From: Methylobacter sp. BlB1
GTDB taxonomy: Bacteria > Pseudomonadota > Gammaproteobacteria > Methylococcales > Methylomonadaceae
NCBI RefSeq assembly: GCF_015476545.1
Contig: NZ_JADMKV010000018.1
Coordinates: 1-64,000 of the forward strand
DNA: 64,000 nt
Reading direction: 5' to 3'
Below the pieces are notes generated by a model, which ran no database searches, was not told the DNA's origin, and worked only from the letters and a program-made list of their open reading frames with translations. Of the stretch, positions 17,200 through 26,735 are shown one piece after another (the stretch's first letter is position 1; every line of letters starts with the position of its first letter). The translations under genes were made by a program, and so were the position numbers.

Positions 17200-18298
17200 T
17201 TACAGTCCGCTTTTCAGGCTGGCTTCGATAAACTGATCGAGATCGCCGTCCAGGACCGCCTGCGGATTGCCGGTTTCGACGCCGGTGCGTAAATCCTTGA
17301 TGCGCGACTGGTCCAGCACGTAAGAACGAATCTGGCTGCCCCAGCCAATGTCCGATTTGGTATCTTCCAAAGCCTGCTGAGTTTCGCTGCGCTTGCGCAT
17401 TTCCAGCTCGTACAGTTTGGCCTTCAACTGCTTCATGGCCGTATCGCGGTTTTTGTGCTGCGAGCGGTCGCTCTGGCATTGCACGACGATGCCGGAGGGA
17501 TTGTGCGTGATACGCACGGCCGATTCGGTACGGTTAACGTGCTGGCCGCCGGCGCCGCTAGCCCGGTAAACGTCGACGCGCAAATCCGCCGGGTTGATGT
17601 CGATGTCGATATCGTCATCGATTTCGGGCGATACGAATACCGAAGCGAATGAGGTATGACGGCGATTGCCCGAATCGAACGGCGATTTCCGGACCAGGCG
17701 GTGCACGCCTGTCTCGGTACGCAGCCAGCCGAACGCATAGTCGCCTTCGAATTTGATCGTGGCGCTTTTGATGCCGGCGACATCTCCGGCCGATTCCTCG
17801 ATCAGTTCGGTCTTGAAGCCTCTGCGCTCGCCCCAGCGTAAAAACATGCGTTCGATCATCGAGGCCCAATCCTGCGCCTCGGTGCCGCCGGAACCGGCCT
17901 GAATATCCAGGAACGCATTGTTGGCATCCATTTCACCGGAGAACATGCGGCGAAATTCAAGCTCGGCAACCTTTTTTTCCAGCTGTTCCAGATCGTCCAC
18001 GACCGTATCGACGGTTTCTTCGTCATTTTCTTCCACAGCCAGGGCCAGCAGCTCTTCCGCATCGGCCAAGCCATGTTCCAGTTCCTGAATCGTATTGACG
18101 ATCGCTTCCAGCTGGCCGCGCTCCTTGCCCATGGCCTGCGCCACTTCCGGGTTATCCCAGATTTTCGGGTTTTCCAGTTCCCTTAGGACTTCGACCAAAC
18201 GCTCGCTTTTGGTTTCGAAGTCAAAGATACCCCCTAAGGGCATCACCACGGCTTTTCAGGTCGGCTATTTTATGCTTAATCGGATTTATTTCTTGCAT
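17200..18298 (-). CDS. prfB: Peptide chain release factor 2, with programmed +1 frameshift
   Basis: RF2 recognises UGA and UAA stops. The reading frame is split: 25 codons from ATG at 18298 ([18 protein letters not shown], then DALRGYL) end at an in-frame TGA at 18223-18221, and the rest continues in the +1 frame from GAC at 18222. Joined, the product is 365 residues, the same as the E. coli protein. The stop-recognition SPF motif ([11 protein letters not shown]) and the peptidyl-hydrolase GGQ motif ([11 protein letters not shown]) are present. An ORF caller that ignores the shift would place the start at 18249 and lose the true N-terminus. lysS follows 87 bases downstream. Confidence 0.97.
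18221..18237 (-). promoter_or_regulatory. prfB programmed +1 frameshift site
   Basis: On the minus strand the sequence AGGGGGTATCTTTGAC contains the internal Shine-Dalgarno-like AGGGGG, a three-base spacer, the slippery CTT codon and the UGA stop. It is the same as the E. coli prfB recoding element. Low RF2 slows termination at UGA and lets the ribosome shift by +1, so RF2 regulates its own synthesis. Confidence 0.95.
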
Positions 18299-18433
18299 GG
18301 GGCGTTATTTAACCAAGAGGTTCGAAACCGGACGCTATCGACAAGCTCCGGCCAGTGAAAATTCAAATAAAGAGCGGAATTATAAACTATAACGCCGTTC
18401 TGTTCATGCAGAACTTAAGTAGCGATTACGAAG

Positions 18434-18463
18434 CCGTAGCGTCGAGTGAATTCGACCCTACGG
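18434..18463. repeat. Palindromic repeat, GTCGAAT family, copy 1
   Basis: Near-perfect 30-bp palindrome beginning CCGTAGCGTCGAGTGAATTC and ending GACCCTACGG, in the gap between prfB and the Rieske ferredoxin gene. Related sequence occurs at 19712-19731 and inside the composite elements at 57861-58005 and 62046-62194. Confidence 0.65.
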
Positions 18464-18474
18464 ATTTGATAGAA

Positions 18475-18795
18475 TCAATCCCAGCGATTGTCCCTGACCT
18501 GTACTTTGCCGTTCTCGATGCGTACCGGAAAAGTGTCGATATCTTCATAGGCAGGCGGAGACTTTACGGCGCCGGTTTTCACGCAAAAGCGCGCACCGTG
18601 ACGCGGGCAGATAATCTCGCAGCCTTCCAGCTTGCCGCTGGCGATTTCCGCGCCGTCGTGCGTGCAAACGTCCTCAATGGCATAGAACTGGCCCTCAATT
18701 TTAAACACGGCCACATCGGTTCCATCGACATCGACGACGATATGCTCACCTTCAGCCAGTGCTTTTTGATCGATTACGTTTATCCAGTCGGACAT
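18475..18795 (-). CDS. Rieske [2Fe-2S] ferredoxin
   Basis: Soluble Rieske-type ferredoxin of 106 residues. The two cluster-binding boxes are CTHDGAEIASG (about residues 43-53) and CPRHGARFCVKTG (about 63-75), giving the Cys2His2 ligand set. It would carry electrons in the cytoplasm. Rieske-type ferredoxins of this sort are often linked to SUF loci in proteobacteria, and here it lies downstream of sufU and rsmJ on the same strand, which suggests a part in Fe-S assembly or repair. That role is inference. Confidence 0.92.
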   Translation of the reverse strand: MSDWINVIDQKALAEGEHIVVDVDGTDVAVFKIEGQFYAIEDVCTHDGAEIASGKLEGCEIICPRHGARFCVKTGAVKSPPAYEDIDTFPVRIENGKVQVRDNRWD

Positions 18796-18844
18796 TTTTT
18801 CACCTTAACTATTTAATACAGGGGGCAAGCTCATCAATTAGGCA

Positions 18845-18872
18845 GGAAAGGTACGCAGTGCGCACCCTACGG
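18845..18872. repeat. REP-like repeat, GTAGGGyrCGCA family, copy 2
   Basis: GGAAAGGTACGCAGTGCGCA followed by CCCTACGG abuts the 3' end of rsmJ. It is the reverse-complement orientation of the copy at 15255-15282. Confidence 0.7.
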
Positions 18873-19649
18873 CTACTTTAAATACACATCGAACCTGAGC
18901 AATTTGCCTTGAAAACTCTCGCTCGGCTTGCCGCCTAACGGCTCGGCATAGTCCGGGCTTTTGACCACGACGCGTTTTCCGGCCGCGTTCAAGGCCGCTT
19001 CAAAAAGCAGCTCTTTATCCTGATCGTCACCTAACAGATCGCGCAATACCATCATCGTTTTTTTGGCCAGCGCCGATTTCTTCCGCTTGGGCGGAAACAT
19101 CGGGTCCAGATAGATGCAATCGGGCGGCGTTTCCAATGCGGCCAGGATTTCAATGGCATCGCCGGCCAGCAGTCGGGGCGGCTCCAGATTCAGCCGCTGC
19201 ATCCAGTCCAGCGCGGCCAGGCGCTTGAATCCGTCAGACAGCAACTCGGCCATGACCGGCGAACGCTCTATGCACTGCAACTCGTAGCCCATGCGGAAAA
19301 TGTGCAGGCTGTCCTGGGCCCAGCCCGTTGTGGCATCGACGACAGTGCGGGTTTTACGTCCGAGCGCGTGCGCCAAGGCGTCTTGCTTCGGTGCCGGCCA
19401 TGAGCGCTGCTCGCCGCTACGCGGCTCAATATCGACGGACAAGCCGCCTTTCTTGAACAGCTCTCTGTCGAGCAATTTTAATGCGCCATCTCGCCAGGTC
19501 AGCAAAAAAGCTTCGGGAATGTCTTTCGTAATCCCCTGATAAAGCGGCACGTCCAGCCGCGCAGCCAGTTGCTGAAACGGCAACAGGTCGCCATTGCCTT
19601 CGTATAGAACGGCAAGCTGACCGATATACGGCTGATTAATTATGTTCAT
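18873..19649 (-). CDS. rsmJ: 16S rRNA m2G1516 methyltransferase
   Basis: SAM-dependent methyltransferase of 258 residues, RsmJ (YhiQ) family, which methylates G1516 of 16S rRNA. The SAM-binding loop is VVDATTGWAQDS and the catalytic-region motif is YLDPMFPPKRKKSALAKK, which matches the LDPMFP.(K)KSAL.KK signature of RsmJ; SFQGKLLRFDVY closes the protein. ATG at 19649 is preferred over the TTG three codons upstream. It sits downstream of sufU with no evident functional link to Fe-S assembly. Confidence 0.88.
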   Translation of the reverse strand: MNIINQPYIGQLAVLYEGNGDLLPFQQLAARLDVPLYQGITKDIPEAFLLTWRDGALKLLDRELFKKGGLSVDIEPRSGEQRSWPAPKQDALAHALGRKTRTVVDATTGWAQDSLHIFRMGYELQCIERSPVMAELLSDGFKRLAALDWMQRLNLEPPRLLAGDAIEILAALETPPDCIYLDPMFPPKRKKSALAKKTMMVLRDLLGDDQDKELLFEAALNAAGKRVVVKSPDYAEPLGGKPSESFQGKLLRFDVYLK

Positions 19650-19711
19650 GCCTTGCAAAGATTCGATAGAGAAGGTAGTTGGCCTCGGAGTAGCATTATG
19701 CTGAGGCTTGC

Positions 19712-19731
19712 GGGTCGAATGAATTCGACCC
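19712..19731. repeat. Palindromic repeat, GTCGAAT family, copy 2
   Basis: GGGTCGAATGAATTCGACCC, an 8-bp-arm perfect palindrome, lies between sufU and rsmJ. A second imperfect hairpin (GCCTC...AGCATTATGCT...GAGGC) lies just before it at about 19682-19706. Confidence 0.65.
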
Positions 19732-19801
19732 TACGGTGCAGCAAGCGGTCGAACGGCCTTCTGGTTTACCATATTCATCACCCAGGCGCTTACATCATAG
19801 T

Positions 19802-20254
19802 TTATTCCGTGGAAATCGATTTTTTCTCGTTCTTTAACGCCGCATCCAGCGTATGCCACGCCAGCGTTGCGCATTTCACGCGCGCCGGGTACTCGCGCAC
19901 GCCGGCCAGCACGGCCAGTTTGCCGACGGCAGCCAAGCTCGCCTGTTCGTTCTTGCCGGTGGTCATCTCGTGGAACTGTTTGAACAACTCTTCGGCTTCC
20001 TGCTCGGTTTTACCCTTGATGATTTCAGTCATCAGCGAAACCGATGCCGTGGAAATGGCGCATCCCGAGCCCTGAAAACTGGCGTCCGCAATCACATCGC
20101 CGTCCATCTTCAAGAATAATGTCAAACGGTCGCCGCACAGCGGATTGAAGCCTTCCACCTGCCGGTCCGCATTTTCCATGACACGGAAATTGCGCGGGTT
20201 TCTGTTATGGTCAAAAATGACCTCTTGGTAGAGGTCGCGTAAGTCATCAAACAT
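19802..20254 (-). CDS. sufU: SufU/IscU-like Fe-S assembly scaffold
   Basis: SufU-type protein of 150 residues. The three conserved cysteines are in NPLCGDRLTLF (about Cys40), GSGCAISTASVSLM (about Cys65) and RVKCATLAWHTL (about Cys127). The insertion between the last two cysteines is typical of SufU rather than IscU. SufU either scaffolds nascent clusters or accepts sulfur from SufS as a zinc-dependent transferase. It directly follows sufS (66-base gap). Confidence 0.93.
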   Translation of the reverse strand: MFDDLRDLYQEVIFDHNRNPRNFRVMENADRQVEGFNPLCGDRLTLFLKMDGDVIADASFQGSGCAISTASVSLMTEIIKGKTEQEAEELFKQFHEMTTGKNEQASLAAVGKLAVLAGVREYPARVKCATLAWHTLDAALKNEKKSISTE

Positions 20255-20320
20255 ATAGGTTCTCTGTTAAATTCGGTAAACGAGGAAAGTTCTTTTTGAA
20301 CTGATTAGAGACCAACTATT

Positions 20321-21544
20321 TCAGCCAAATACCTCAATCAAGGATTTTATTCCCTGCATCAGCACGTCGATTTCTTCCTTGGTGTTGTACATGGCAAATG
20401 AAGCTCTTGCCGTGGCCGGAACCTCGAAGAAATCCATCACCGGCATGGCGCAATGGTGCCCCGCCCTGACTGCAATGCCCAGACTGTCCAGCATGGTGCC
20501 GATATCGTGCGGATGAATTCTGTCGAGCACGAAAGACAGAATCGCGCCTTTGTTTTCGGCCTCGCCGATAATGCGCAGCCCCTTGATCTGCCTGGCCTGT
20601 TCAGTGGCATAAGCCAGCAGCTCAGCCTCGTAAGCGGCGATGGCGTCCATGCCGACTTCATTCAGATAATCGATGGCGGCGCCGAGCCCGATCACGTCGG
20701 CAATGCTGGGCGTGCCGGCTTCAAACTTGTACGGCAGCACATTATATTCGGTTTCTTCGAAAGTAACCTTGCGTATCATGTCGCCGCCGCCCTGATACGG
20801 AGGCATGGCTTCCAACAGCGCCTGCTTGCCGTACAAGACGCCGACGCCGGACGGACCATACAATTTATGGCCCGAGAAAGCGTAAAAATCGCAATCCAGT
20901 TCCTGCACGTCAACCGGCATGTGCGGAATGGCCTGCGCGCCATCCAGCAGTACCGGAATGCCCTTGCTGTGCGCCGCGGCGATGATCCTCTTGACCGGAT
21001 TGACTGTGCCCAGGGCATTGGACATATGCACGATGGAAACCAGCTTGGTTTTATCGTTCAGCAGTTTTTCAAATTCATCGTAAATCAATTCGCCTTTGTG
21101 ATTGATCGGTGCGACTTTTAATACCGCGCCGGTCTGTTGGCACAGCATTTGCCAGGGCACGATATTGGAGTGATGCTCCATGGCGCTGATCACGATTTCG
21201 TCGCCGGCCTTGATATTGGCCCGGCCGAAGGTCTGGGCGACCAGGTTGATGGCTTCCGTCGTGCCTTTGACAAAAATAATCTCTTTGTCGCTGGCCGCGT
21301 TGATGAAATCCTTGACCTTGATCCGCGCCGCTTCGAACTGATCGGTGGAACGCACGCTCAACGCATGCACGCCGCGGTGCACATTGGCGTAATCGTGGCG
21401 ATACAAATGCGAGATAGCGTCGATGACCGCGTTGGGCTTCTGGCAAGTGGCGGCATTGTCCAGGTAAACCAAGGGTTTGTTGCGGATTTTCTGGTCCAGA
21501 ATAGGAAAATCGGCACGAATTTTTGCTACGGGAAAATGGGTCAT
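20321..21544 (-). CDS. sufS: Cysteine desulfurase, SufS type
   Basis: Group II PLP-dependent cysteine desulfurase of 407 residues that takes sulfur from L-cysteine for Fe-S cluster assembly. The PLP lysine is in FSGHKLYGPSGVGVLYGK (about residue 227) and the catalytic cysteine is in RAGHHCAMPVM (about 366). MEHHSNIVPWQ holds the conserved histidine that stacks on PLP. Length is standard. It lies between sufD and sufU, the usual order. Confidence 0.97.
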   Translation of the reverse strand: MTHFPVAKIRADFPILDQKIRNKPLVYLDNAATCQKPNAVIDAISHLYRHDYANVHRGVHALSVRSTDQFEAARIKVKDFINAASDKEIIFVKGTTEAINLVAQTFGRANIKAGDEIVISAMEHHSNIVPWQMLCQQTGAVLKVAPINHKGELIYDEFEKLLNDKTKLVSIVHMSNALGTVNPVKRIIAAAHSKGIPVLLDGAQAIPHMPVDVQELDCDFYAFSGHKLYGPSGVGVLYGKQALLEAMPPYQGGGDMIRKVTFEETEYNVLPYKFEAGTPSIADVIGLGAAIDYLNEVGMDAIAAYEAELLAYATEQARQIKGLRIIGEAENKGAILSFVLDRIHPHDIGTMLDSLGIAVRAGHHCAMPVMDFFEVPATARASFAMYNTKEEIDVLMQGIKSLIEVFG

Positions 21545-21634
21545 AACTTTAAATATTTCCAGAGTTTATGCGCTGCTGGGCCAGCAACGCCACATACTAT
21601 TTATCTTGATTAACTTGAAAAATGCCGTCTCGGC

Positions 21635-22960
21635 TTACAGCCATTCCTTTTTGACGCCTTCCTGTGGGAACCGCGCCAACACCTGCTCCAGAATTCTATC
21701 GTGCAGACTTTTGATCTTGACCTTATCGACCATCTCGTTGGCAAACGCAAAAGTCAGCATATTGCGGGCCGTCTCCTCATCAACGCAACGCGATTGCAGG
21801 TAAAAAATCGATTTCTCATCGAGCTGGCCTACCGTCACGCCATGGCCGCATTTGACATCATCGGCGTAAATCTCCAGCTGCGGCTTGGTGTCGACTTCGG
21901 CATCTTCGGACAACAGCAGATTGCGGTTATTCATTTCCGAATCGGTGTTCTGCGCATCCTGCGCCACAATCACGCGCCCCTGGAACACGCCGCGCGCCCT
22001 GTCGCCGAGCACGCCTTTGTAGACTTCGCGGCTGATTCCGCGCGGCTTCAAGTGGTTGATGCGCGTATGGTTGTCGATATGCTGGCGTTTGCTGCCTAAA
22101 AACAAGCCGTTCAGCTCGCATTCGGACGCATGATCGAGATCGGTATGGATATCGCTGCGCGCCAGCAGGCTGCCAAAGGCGAAGTTATGGTGCCTGAACC
22201 GCGCGTCGCGTGCCTGCTTAACGTAAATGCCGCCGAAATGGTAAGCCTTCTCGGACTCGCTTTGCTGTTTAAACAGGGTCAGATCCGCGTTACAGCCAAC
22301 AAACACTTCGGTAACGGCTGCCGACAGATAAGCCTGATCCAGGCCGACGAACGTCTCTATAACTTGCGCCTCGGCCATGTCATCGACAACGACGACGTTG
22401 CGCGTTGCGGCCAGCGTATCGGCCTGCGTAGCAATGTGCAGCAACTGCACCGGTTTAGCCAATACCTGTTTAGCCGGCACATGCACAAACAGCCCATCGG
22501 TGAACCAGGCCATGTTGAAAGCGATGAAACTGTTCTCCTCATTCGCCACGGCGCGGCCCACATGCTGCTCCAGCAGCGCAGACTGCGAATTCAGCGCCTC
22601 GGCCATGCTCATCACGGAGACCGACTCGGGCAGACCGTCCAGCACCGATAATTCAGCTGAGAAATGTCCGTCAATCAACACGACCGACCAGGCATCTTCC
22701 AGTTGGTGCTGTTTCAGCCAGTCCGCGTCAACGCTACCGGCCGTTAAACCGGTGACCGGTTTAAACAGCTTTTTCTCGATCGCGGACACATTCGTGTAAC
22801 GCCATTCTTCTTCGCGCAGTGACGGAAAACCGTGCACTGAAAATGCCGCCAGCGCCTCGCTTCTTAGTTGCTGCAGCCAAGGCAGAGATTGCCCTGGCAA
22901 AGCTGGCGCTATGGTTTGATATTCAGCCGTGTAACGGCTTGCTGTTGCTGTAGTCATCAA
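21635..22960 (-). CDS. sufD: Fe-S cluster assembly protein SufD
   Basis: SufD of 441 residues, partner of SufB in the SufBC2D scaffold. The beta-helix core is recognisable from AFGSLLARSDIHTDLDHASE and from GVFQGRVIVAQDAQNTDS; the conserved C-terminal histidine region is VKCGHGVTVGQLDEKSIFYLQSRG-like (here SRCVDEETARNMLTFAF). It overlaps sufC by four bases (ATGA), so the two are translated together. Confidence 0.96.
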   Translation of the reverse strand: MMTTATASRYTAEYQTIAPALPGQSLPWLQQLRSEALAAFSVHGFPSLREEEWRYTNVSAIEKKLFKPVTGLTAGSVDADWLKQHQLEDAWSVVLIDGHFSAELSVLDGLPESVSVMSMAEALNSQSALLEQHVGRAVANEENSFIAFNMAWFTDGLFVHVPAKQVLAKPVQLLHIATQADTLAATRNVVVVDDMAEAQVIETFVGLDQAYLSAAVTEVFVGCNADLTLFKQQSESEKAYHFGGIYVKQARDARFRHHNFAFGSLLARSDIHTDLDHASECELNGLFLGSKRQHIDNHTRINHLKPRGISREVYKGVLGDRARGVFQGRVIVAQDAQNTDSEMNNRNLLLSEDAEVDTKPQLEIYADDVKCGHGVTVGQLDEKSIFYLQSRCVDEETARNMLTFAFANEMVDKVKIKSLHDRILEQVLARFPQEGVKKEWL

Positions 22961-23700
22961 GCAGCCTCAATCCAACTGTAACCTTTCTCTTCCAGCTCCA
23001 ATGCCAGCTCGGGACCGCCGGATTTGACGATTTGCCCGTGAGCCAGTACATGCACGAAGTCCGGTTTGATGTAATTCAGCAGACGCTGATAATGCGTCAC
23101 CATGACAAACGAGCGCTCCGGCGAACGCAAGGAGTTGACGCCGTCTGCAACGATTCTCAGCGCATCGATGTCCAGACCTGAGTCGGTTTCATCGAGAATG
23201 CACAATTTGGGCTCCATTATCGCCATCTGCAGAATCTCGTTGCGTTTCTTTTCGCCGCCCGAAAAACCTTCATTGACGGCGCGGTACAGGAACCGTTCAT
23301 CCATCTCCAACAGACGGACCTTGTCCTTGACCAAGGTCAGGAAATCCATCGCATCGACTTCCGGCTGGCCGTGATGTTTGCGAATGGCGTTCAGCGCTGC
23401 TTTCAATAAGTAAATATTGCTGACGCCCGGAATTTCTACCGGATACTGAAAGGCCAGAAATACACCTTCACGCGCGCGGATTTCAGGCGCCATGTCCACC
23501 AGATTCTTGTTCTGGTAAGTGATAGAACCTTCCGTTACGGTATAACCGCTCTTGCCTGACAATACATGCGACAGAGTGCTTTTGCCGGACCCGTTCGGCC
23601 CCATGATGGCGTGAATCTCGCCGGCATTGATCTGCAGATTGATGCCTTTGAGAATGGGCTTGTCGCCTACGCTGACGTGAAGATTTTCTATGCTGAGCAT
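22957..23700 (-). CDS. sufC: Fe-S cluster assembly ATPase SufC
   Basis: ABC-type cytoplasmic ATPase of 247 residues that drives the SufBC2D complex. Walker A GPNGSGKST (about residue 34), the signature FSGGEKKRNEILQMA (about 146), Walker B LCILDETDSGLD (about 170) and the His switch VTHYQRLL are all present. Unusually, it is separated from sufB by a 1.57-kb block of toxin-antitoxin and membrane-protein genes; in most SUF operons the two are adjacent. Confidence 0.97.
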   Translation of the reverse strand: MLSIENLHVSVGDKPILKGINLQINAGEIHAIMGPNGSGKSTLSHVLSGKSGYTVTEGSITYQNKNLVDMAPEIRAREGVFLAFQYPVEIPGVSNIYLLKAALNAIRKHHGQPEVDAMDFLTLVKDKVRLLEMDERFLYRAVNEGFSGGEKKRNEILQMAIMEPKLCILDETDSGLDIDALRIVADGVNSLRSPERSFVMVTHYQRLLNYIKPDFVHVLAHGQIVKSGGPELALELEEKGYSWIEAA

Positions 23701-23766
23701 ATTTATTTTACCTGATTAAATTAAATTTCTTTTTGGACCGGATTATTGCCAATCCAAATTACTAAA

Positions 23767-23955
23767 TTATTTGATGGGTTTTACACCCAAGTCTTTGCAA
23801 ATCTTATTAGCCAAAATGTCTTTGATCTCACTATGCCGTGGAATGGCTGAACGACTATTTTGCGATGGATTGTGCCACCATGAATGCCGTCCGCCTTCTC
23901 TCAATAGTTCGCAACCTTGTGCCGTCAAGTACCTGATCAGTTCAGAACGTTTCAC
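23767..23955 (-). CDS. hicA: HicA-family toxin (mRNA interferase)
   Basis: HicA-type protein of 62 residues with a double-stranded-RNA-binding-like fold. MKRSELIRYLTAQGCELLREGGRHSWW carries the family core; the histidine in GGRHSWW is the predicted catalytic residue. The C-terminal block RSAIPRHSEIKDILANKICKDLGV is typical. HicA toxins cleave mRNA when free of HicB. It overlaps the upstream antitoxin by four bases. The antitoxin-first order is the reverse of the classical hicAB arrangement. Confidence 0.9.
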   Translation of the reverse strand: MKRSELIRYLTAQGCELLREGGRHSWWHNPSQNSRSAIPRHSEIKDILANKICKDLGVKPIK

Positions 23956-24164
23956 AGCACAATAAGCTCTTCGTGGTAATGAGTACCTGCATTTAATAGT
24001 GCTGCTTCACGATTAAAGGCTAAGGCTTCTTGTAAGGTGATTTTTAAACTTTCAATTAATTCATCATGTGTTGCTTCTTGACAATTGATGCCGGGAATCT
24101 CCTCAATCCAGCCTAACCACCAGCCACCGTCTTGCATTATTACCGCTGTATATTTGTTGTTCAT
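23952..24164 (-). CDS. hicB: HicB-family antitoxin, partial RNase H fold
   Basis: HicB-like antitoxin of 70 residues. The pattern YTAVIMQDGGWWLGWIEEIPGINCQEATHDELIESLKITLQEAL is the HicB partial RNase H-like domain that masks HicA. No C-terminal DNA-binding (HTH or RHH) domain follows, so it may not regulate transcription itself. It precedes and overlaps its hicA, and starts eight bases after the membrane-protein gene. Confidence 0.85.
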   Translation of the reverse strand: MNNKYTAVIMQDGGWWLGWIEEIPGINCQEATHDELIESLKITLQEALAFNREAALLNAGTHYHEELIVL

Positions 24165-24172
24165 AATTTGAT

Positions 24173-24784
24173 CTAAAGTCTAGAATGCTGAGAGATAATT
24201 TCTTCTTTCGAAAAATTTTCTATTTGTTCCTCTAATTTGGCATTTTTCTTTGTCAACTCTTTGATCTCATCTTCTATGTAATTCTTTCTACCTTTAATAT
24301 GACTTTCGTGAGTAGCATATAACGCCCTTCTTAGTAAGTCGGTCGTATCAATCTTTTTTTCCGGCTGAGGAGGGTTCCGCAACTCACTCTCCAATAATGA
24401 GAGTTTCTCAGATTCAAGCGTGCTAATTCTCATTAAATTCGAATTAAGAAGCGCCGTCAGTGCCGCTAATTTTATTTGCTCCTTTTGGGCATCGGTTGAT
24501 ACCTGCAATAACTTTCTTGTCTCTTCCAATTCTCTTTTTTGTAACTCATAAGTCTTGTCTATCAAATAAAACGCAAATGCAGCAATAATGGGATTCAGTA
24601 TTCCGCCAACGTAATCGCCGAATGTTCCCCAATCTCCATTTTCTTTTGAAAACCCATTATGAAAATTAAAAAAATAAAAACCGACAATAACAAAACCTAT
24701 TCCCCAAAGTACCCGTACCCAGACAATTACTTTTGTCTTGATATGGTTTAAATCAATGACAATTGTTCCGTTCGAATTACCCAT
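24173..24784 (-). CDS. Membrane protein with coiled coil, abortive-infection-like (PutAbiC-like N-terminus)
   Basis: Protein of 203 residues, start chosen at 24784 because AGG lies six bases upstream (24796 is an alternative). Two membrane segments are visible, VRVLWGIGFVIVGFYFFNF and DYVGGILNPIIAAFAFYLI, then a long charged coiled coil (LQKRELEETRKLLQVSTDAQ and onward) to the end. The WGTFGDYVGGILNPI...LQK.ELEETR arrangement resembles the N-terminus of putative phage abortive-infection proteins (putAbiC, PF16872), but the large C-terminal domain of those is missing here. Flanked on both sides by HicAB-type pairs, so a defence role is plausible. Family assignment is tentative. Confidence 0.6.
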   Translation of the reverse strand: MGNSNGTIVIDLNHIKTKVIVWVRVLWGIGFVIVGFYFFNFHNGFSKENGDWGTFGDYVGGILNPIIAAFAFYLIDKTYELQKRELEETRKLLQVSTDAQKEQIKLAALTALLNSNLMRISTLESEKLSLLESELRNPPQPEKKIDTTDLLRRALYATHESHIKGRKNYIEDEIKELTKKNAKLEEQIENFSKEEIISQHSRL

Positions 24785-24813
24785 AAGCGACCTCATTCTC
24801 CCAAACAGATTGC

Positions 24814-25026
24814 TCAGGCATACAACAGGCGCCCTTTAGGCTCGGGAATATGTCGGCCAAGCGCTGCTGCTGTCTCTATCCATTCAGCAATGACCTGTTC
24901 AGCATTGCTAACGGCTTCTTGATAGCTATTCCCATCCGCCATACAACCGGCTAATTCCGGCACTTCGACGATATAAGCCTGATCTTCTTCGCTCCAATAA
25001 ATAATCATTTCATATTTAGTCATCAT
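24814..25026 (-). CDS. hicB: HicB-family antitoxin (second pair)
   Basis: HicB-like antitoxin of 70 residues: YEMIIYWSEEDQAYIVEVPELAGCMADGNSYQEAVSNAEQVIAEWIETA is the standard HicB core, here with the P.L.GC.A.G..Y.EA motif complete. It ends in a short tail without a DNA-binding domain. It overlaps the upstream toxin gene by 11 bases, indicating coupled translation. Confidence 0.9.
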   Translation of the reverse strand: MMTKYEMIIYWSEEDQAYIVEVPELAGCMADGNSYQEAVSNAEQVIAEWIETAAALGRHIPEPKGRLLYA

Positions 25027-25252
25027 CTAACCCCAAGCGATAGCGAACAATAATGTGACGGATTTGTTTAACTTGATACGCTTTTGCCATTGAGCCAATT
25101 GGCTGTATGTTTAAAATCTCGGTAATCCCTTCTTTACTGAAAATATAGTGATCACCTCGAATTCGCTCCTGAAAACCCAAACGTAACAGCAGTTGCCTCA
25201 CGTCAGAAAATAAAATATTGGCATCAGAACGACCATGAATAATTTTCTGCAA
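25016..25252 (-). CDS. hicA: HicA-family toxin (second pair)
   Basis: HicA-type toxin of 78 residues, of the longer subfamily. The segment LLLRLGFQERIRGDHYIFSKEGITEILNIQP has the catalytic histidine in GDHYIF, followed by KAYQVKQIRHIIVRYRL. It is the first gene after sufB (20-base gap) and would be read from the suf promoter. Its order, toxin before antitoxin, is opposite to that of the other pair in this island. Confidence 0.87.
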   Translation of the reverse strand: MQKIIHGRSDANILFSDVRQLLLRLGFQERIRGDHYIFSKEGITEILNIQPIGSMAKAYQVKQIRHIIVRYRLGLDDD

Positions 25253-25272
25253 AATCTTGTCGTACTTACCTA

Positions 25273-26721
<1,449 letters not shown>

Positions 26722-26735
26722 AAACAACTCTAAAT

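Larger units (their letters stand above)
23701..25272. mobile_element. Accessory TA/Abi-like island inserted in the suf operon
   Basis: A 1,572-bp block between sufB and sufC contains five small genes on the operon strand in the order hicA, hicB, membrane protein, hicB, hicA. It looks more AT-rich than the flanking suf genes, which suggests acquisition. I see no transposase, terminal inverted repeat or target duplication, so it is called an island, not an insertion sequence. The exact borders are taken as the flanking suf genes. Confidence 0.55.
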
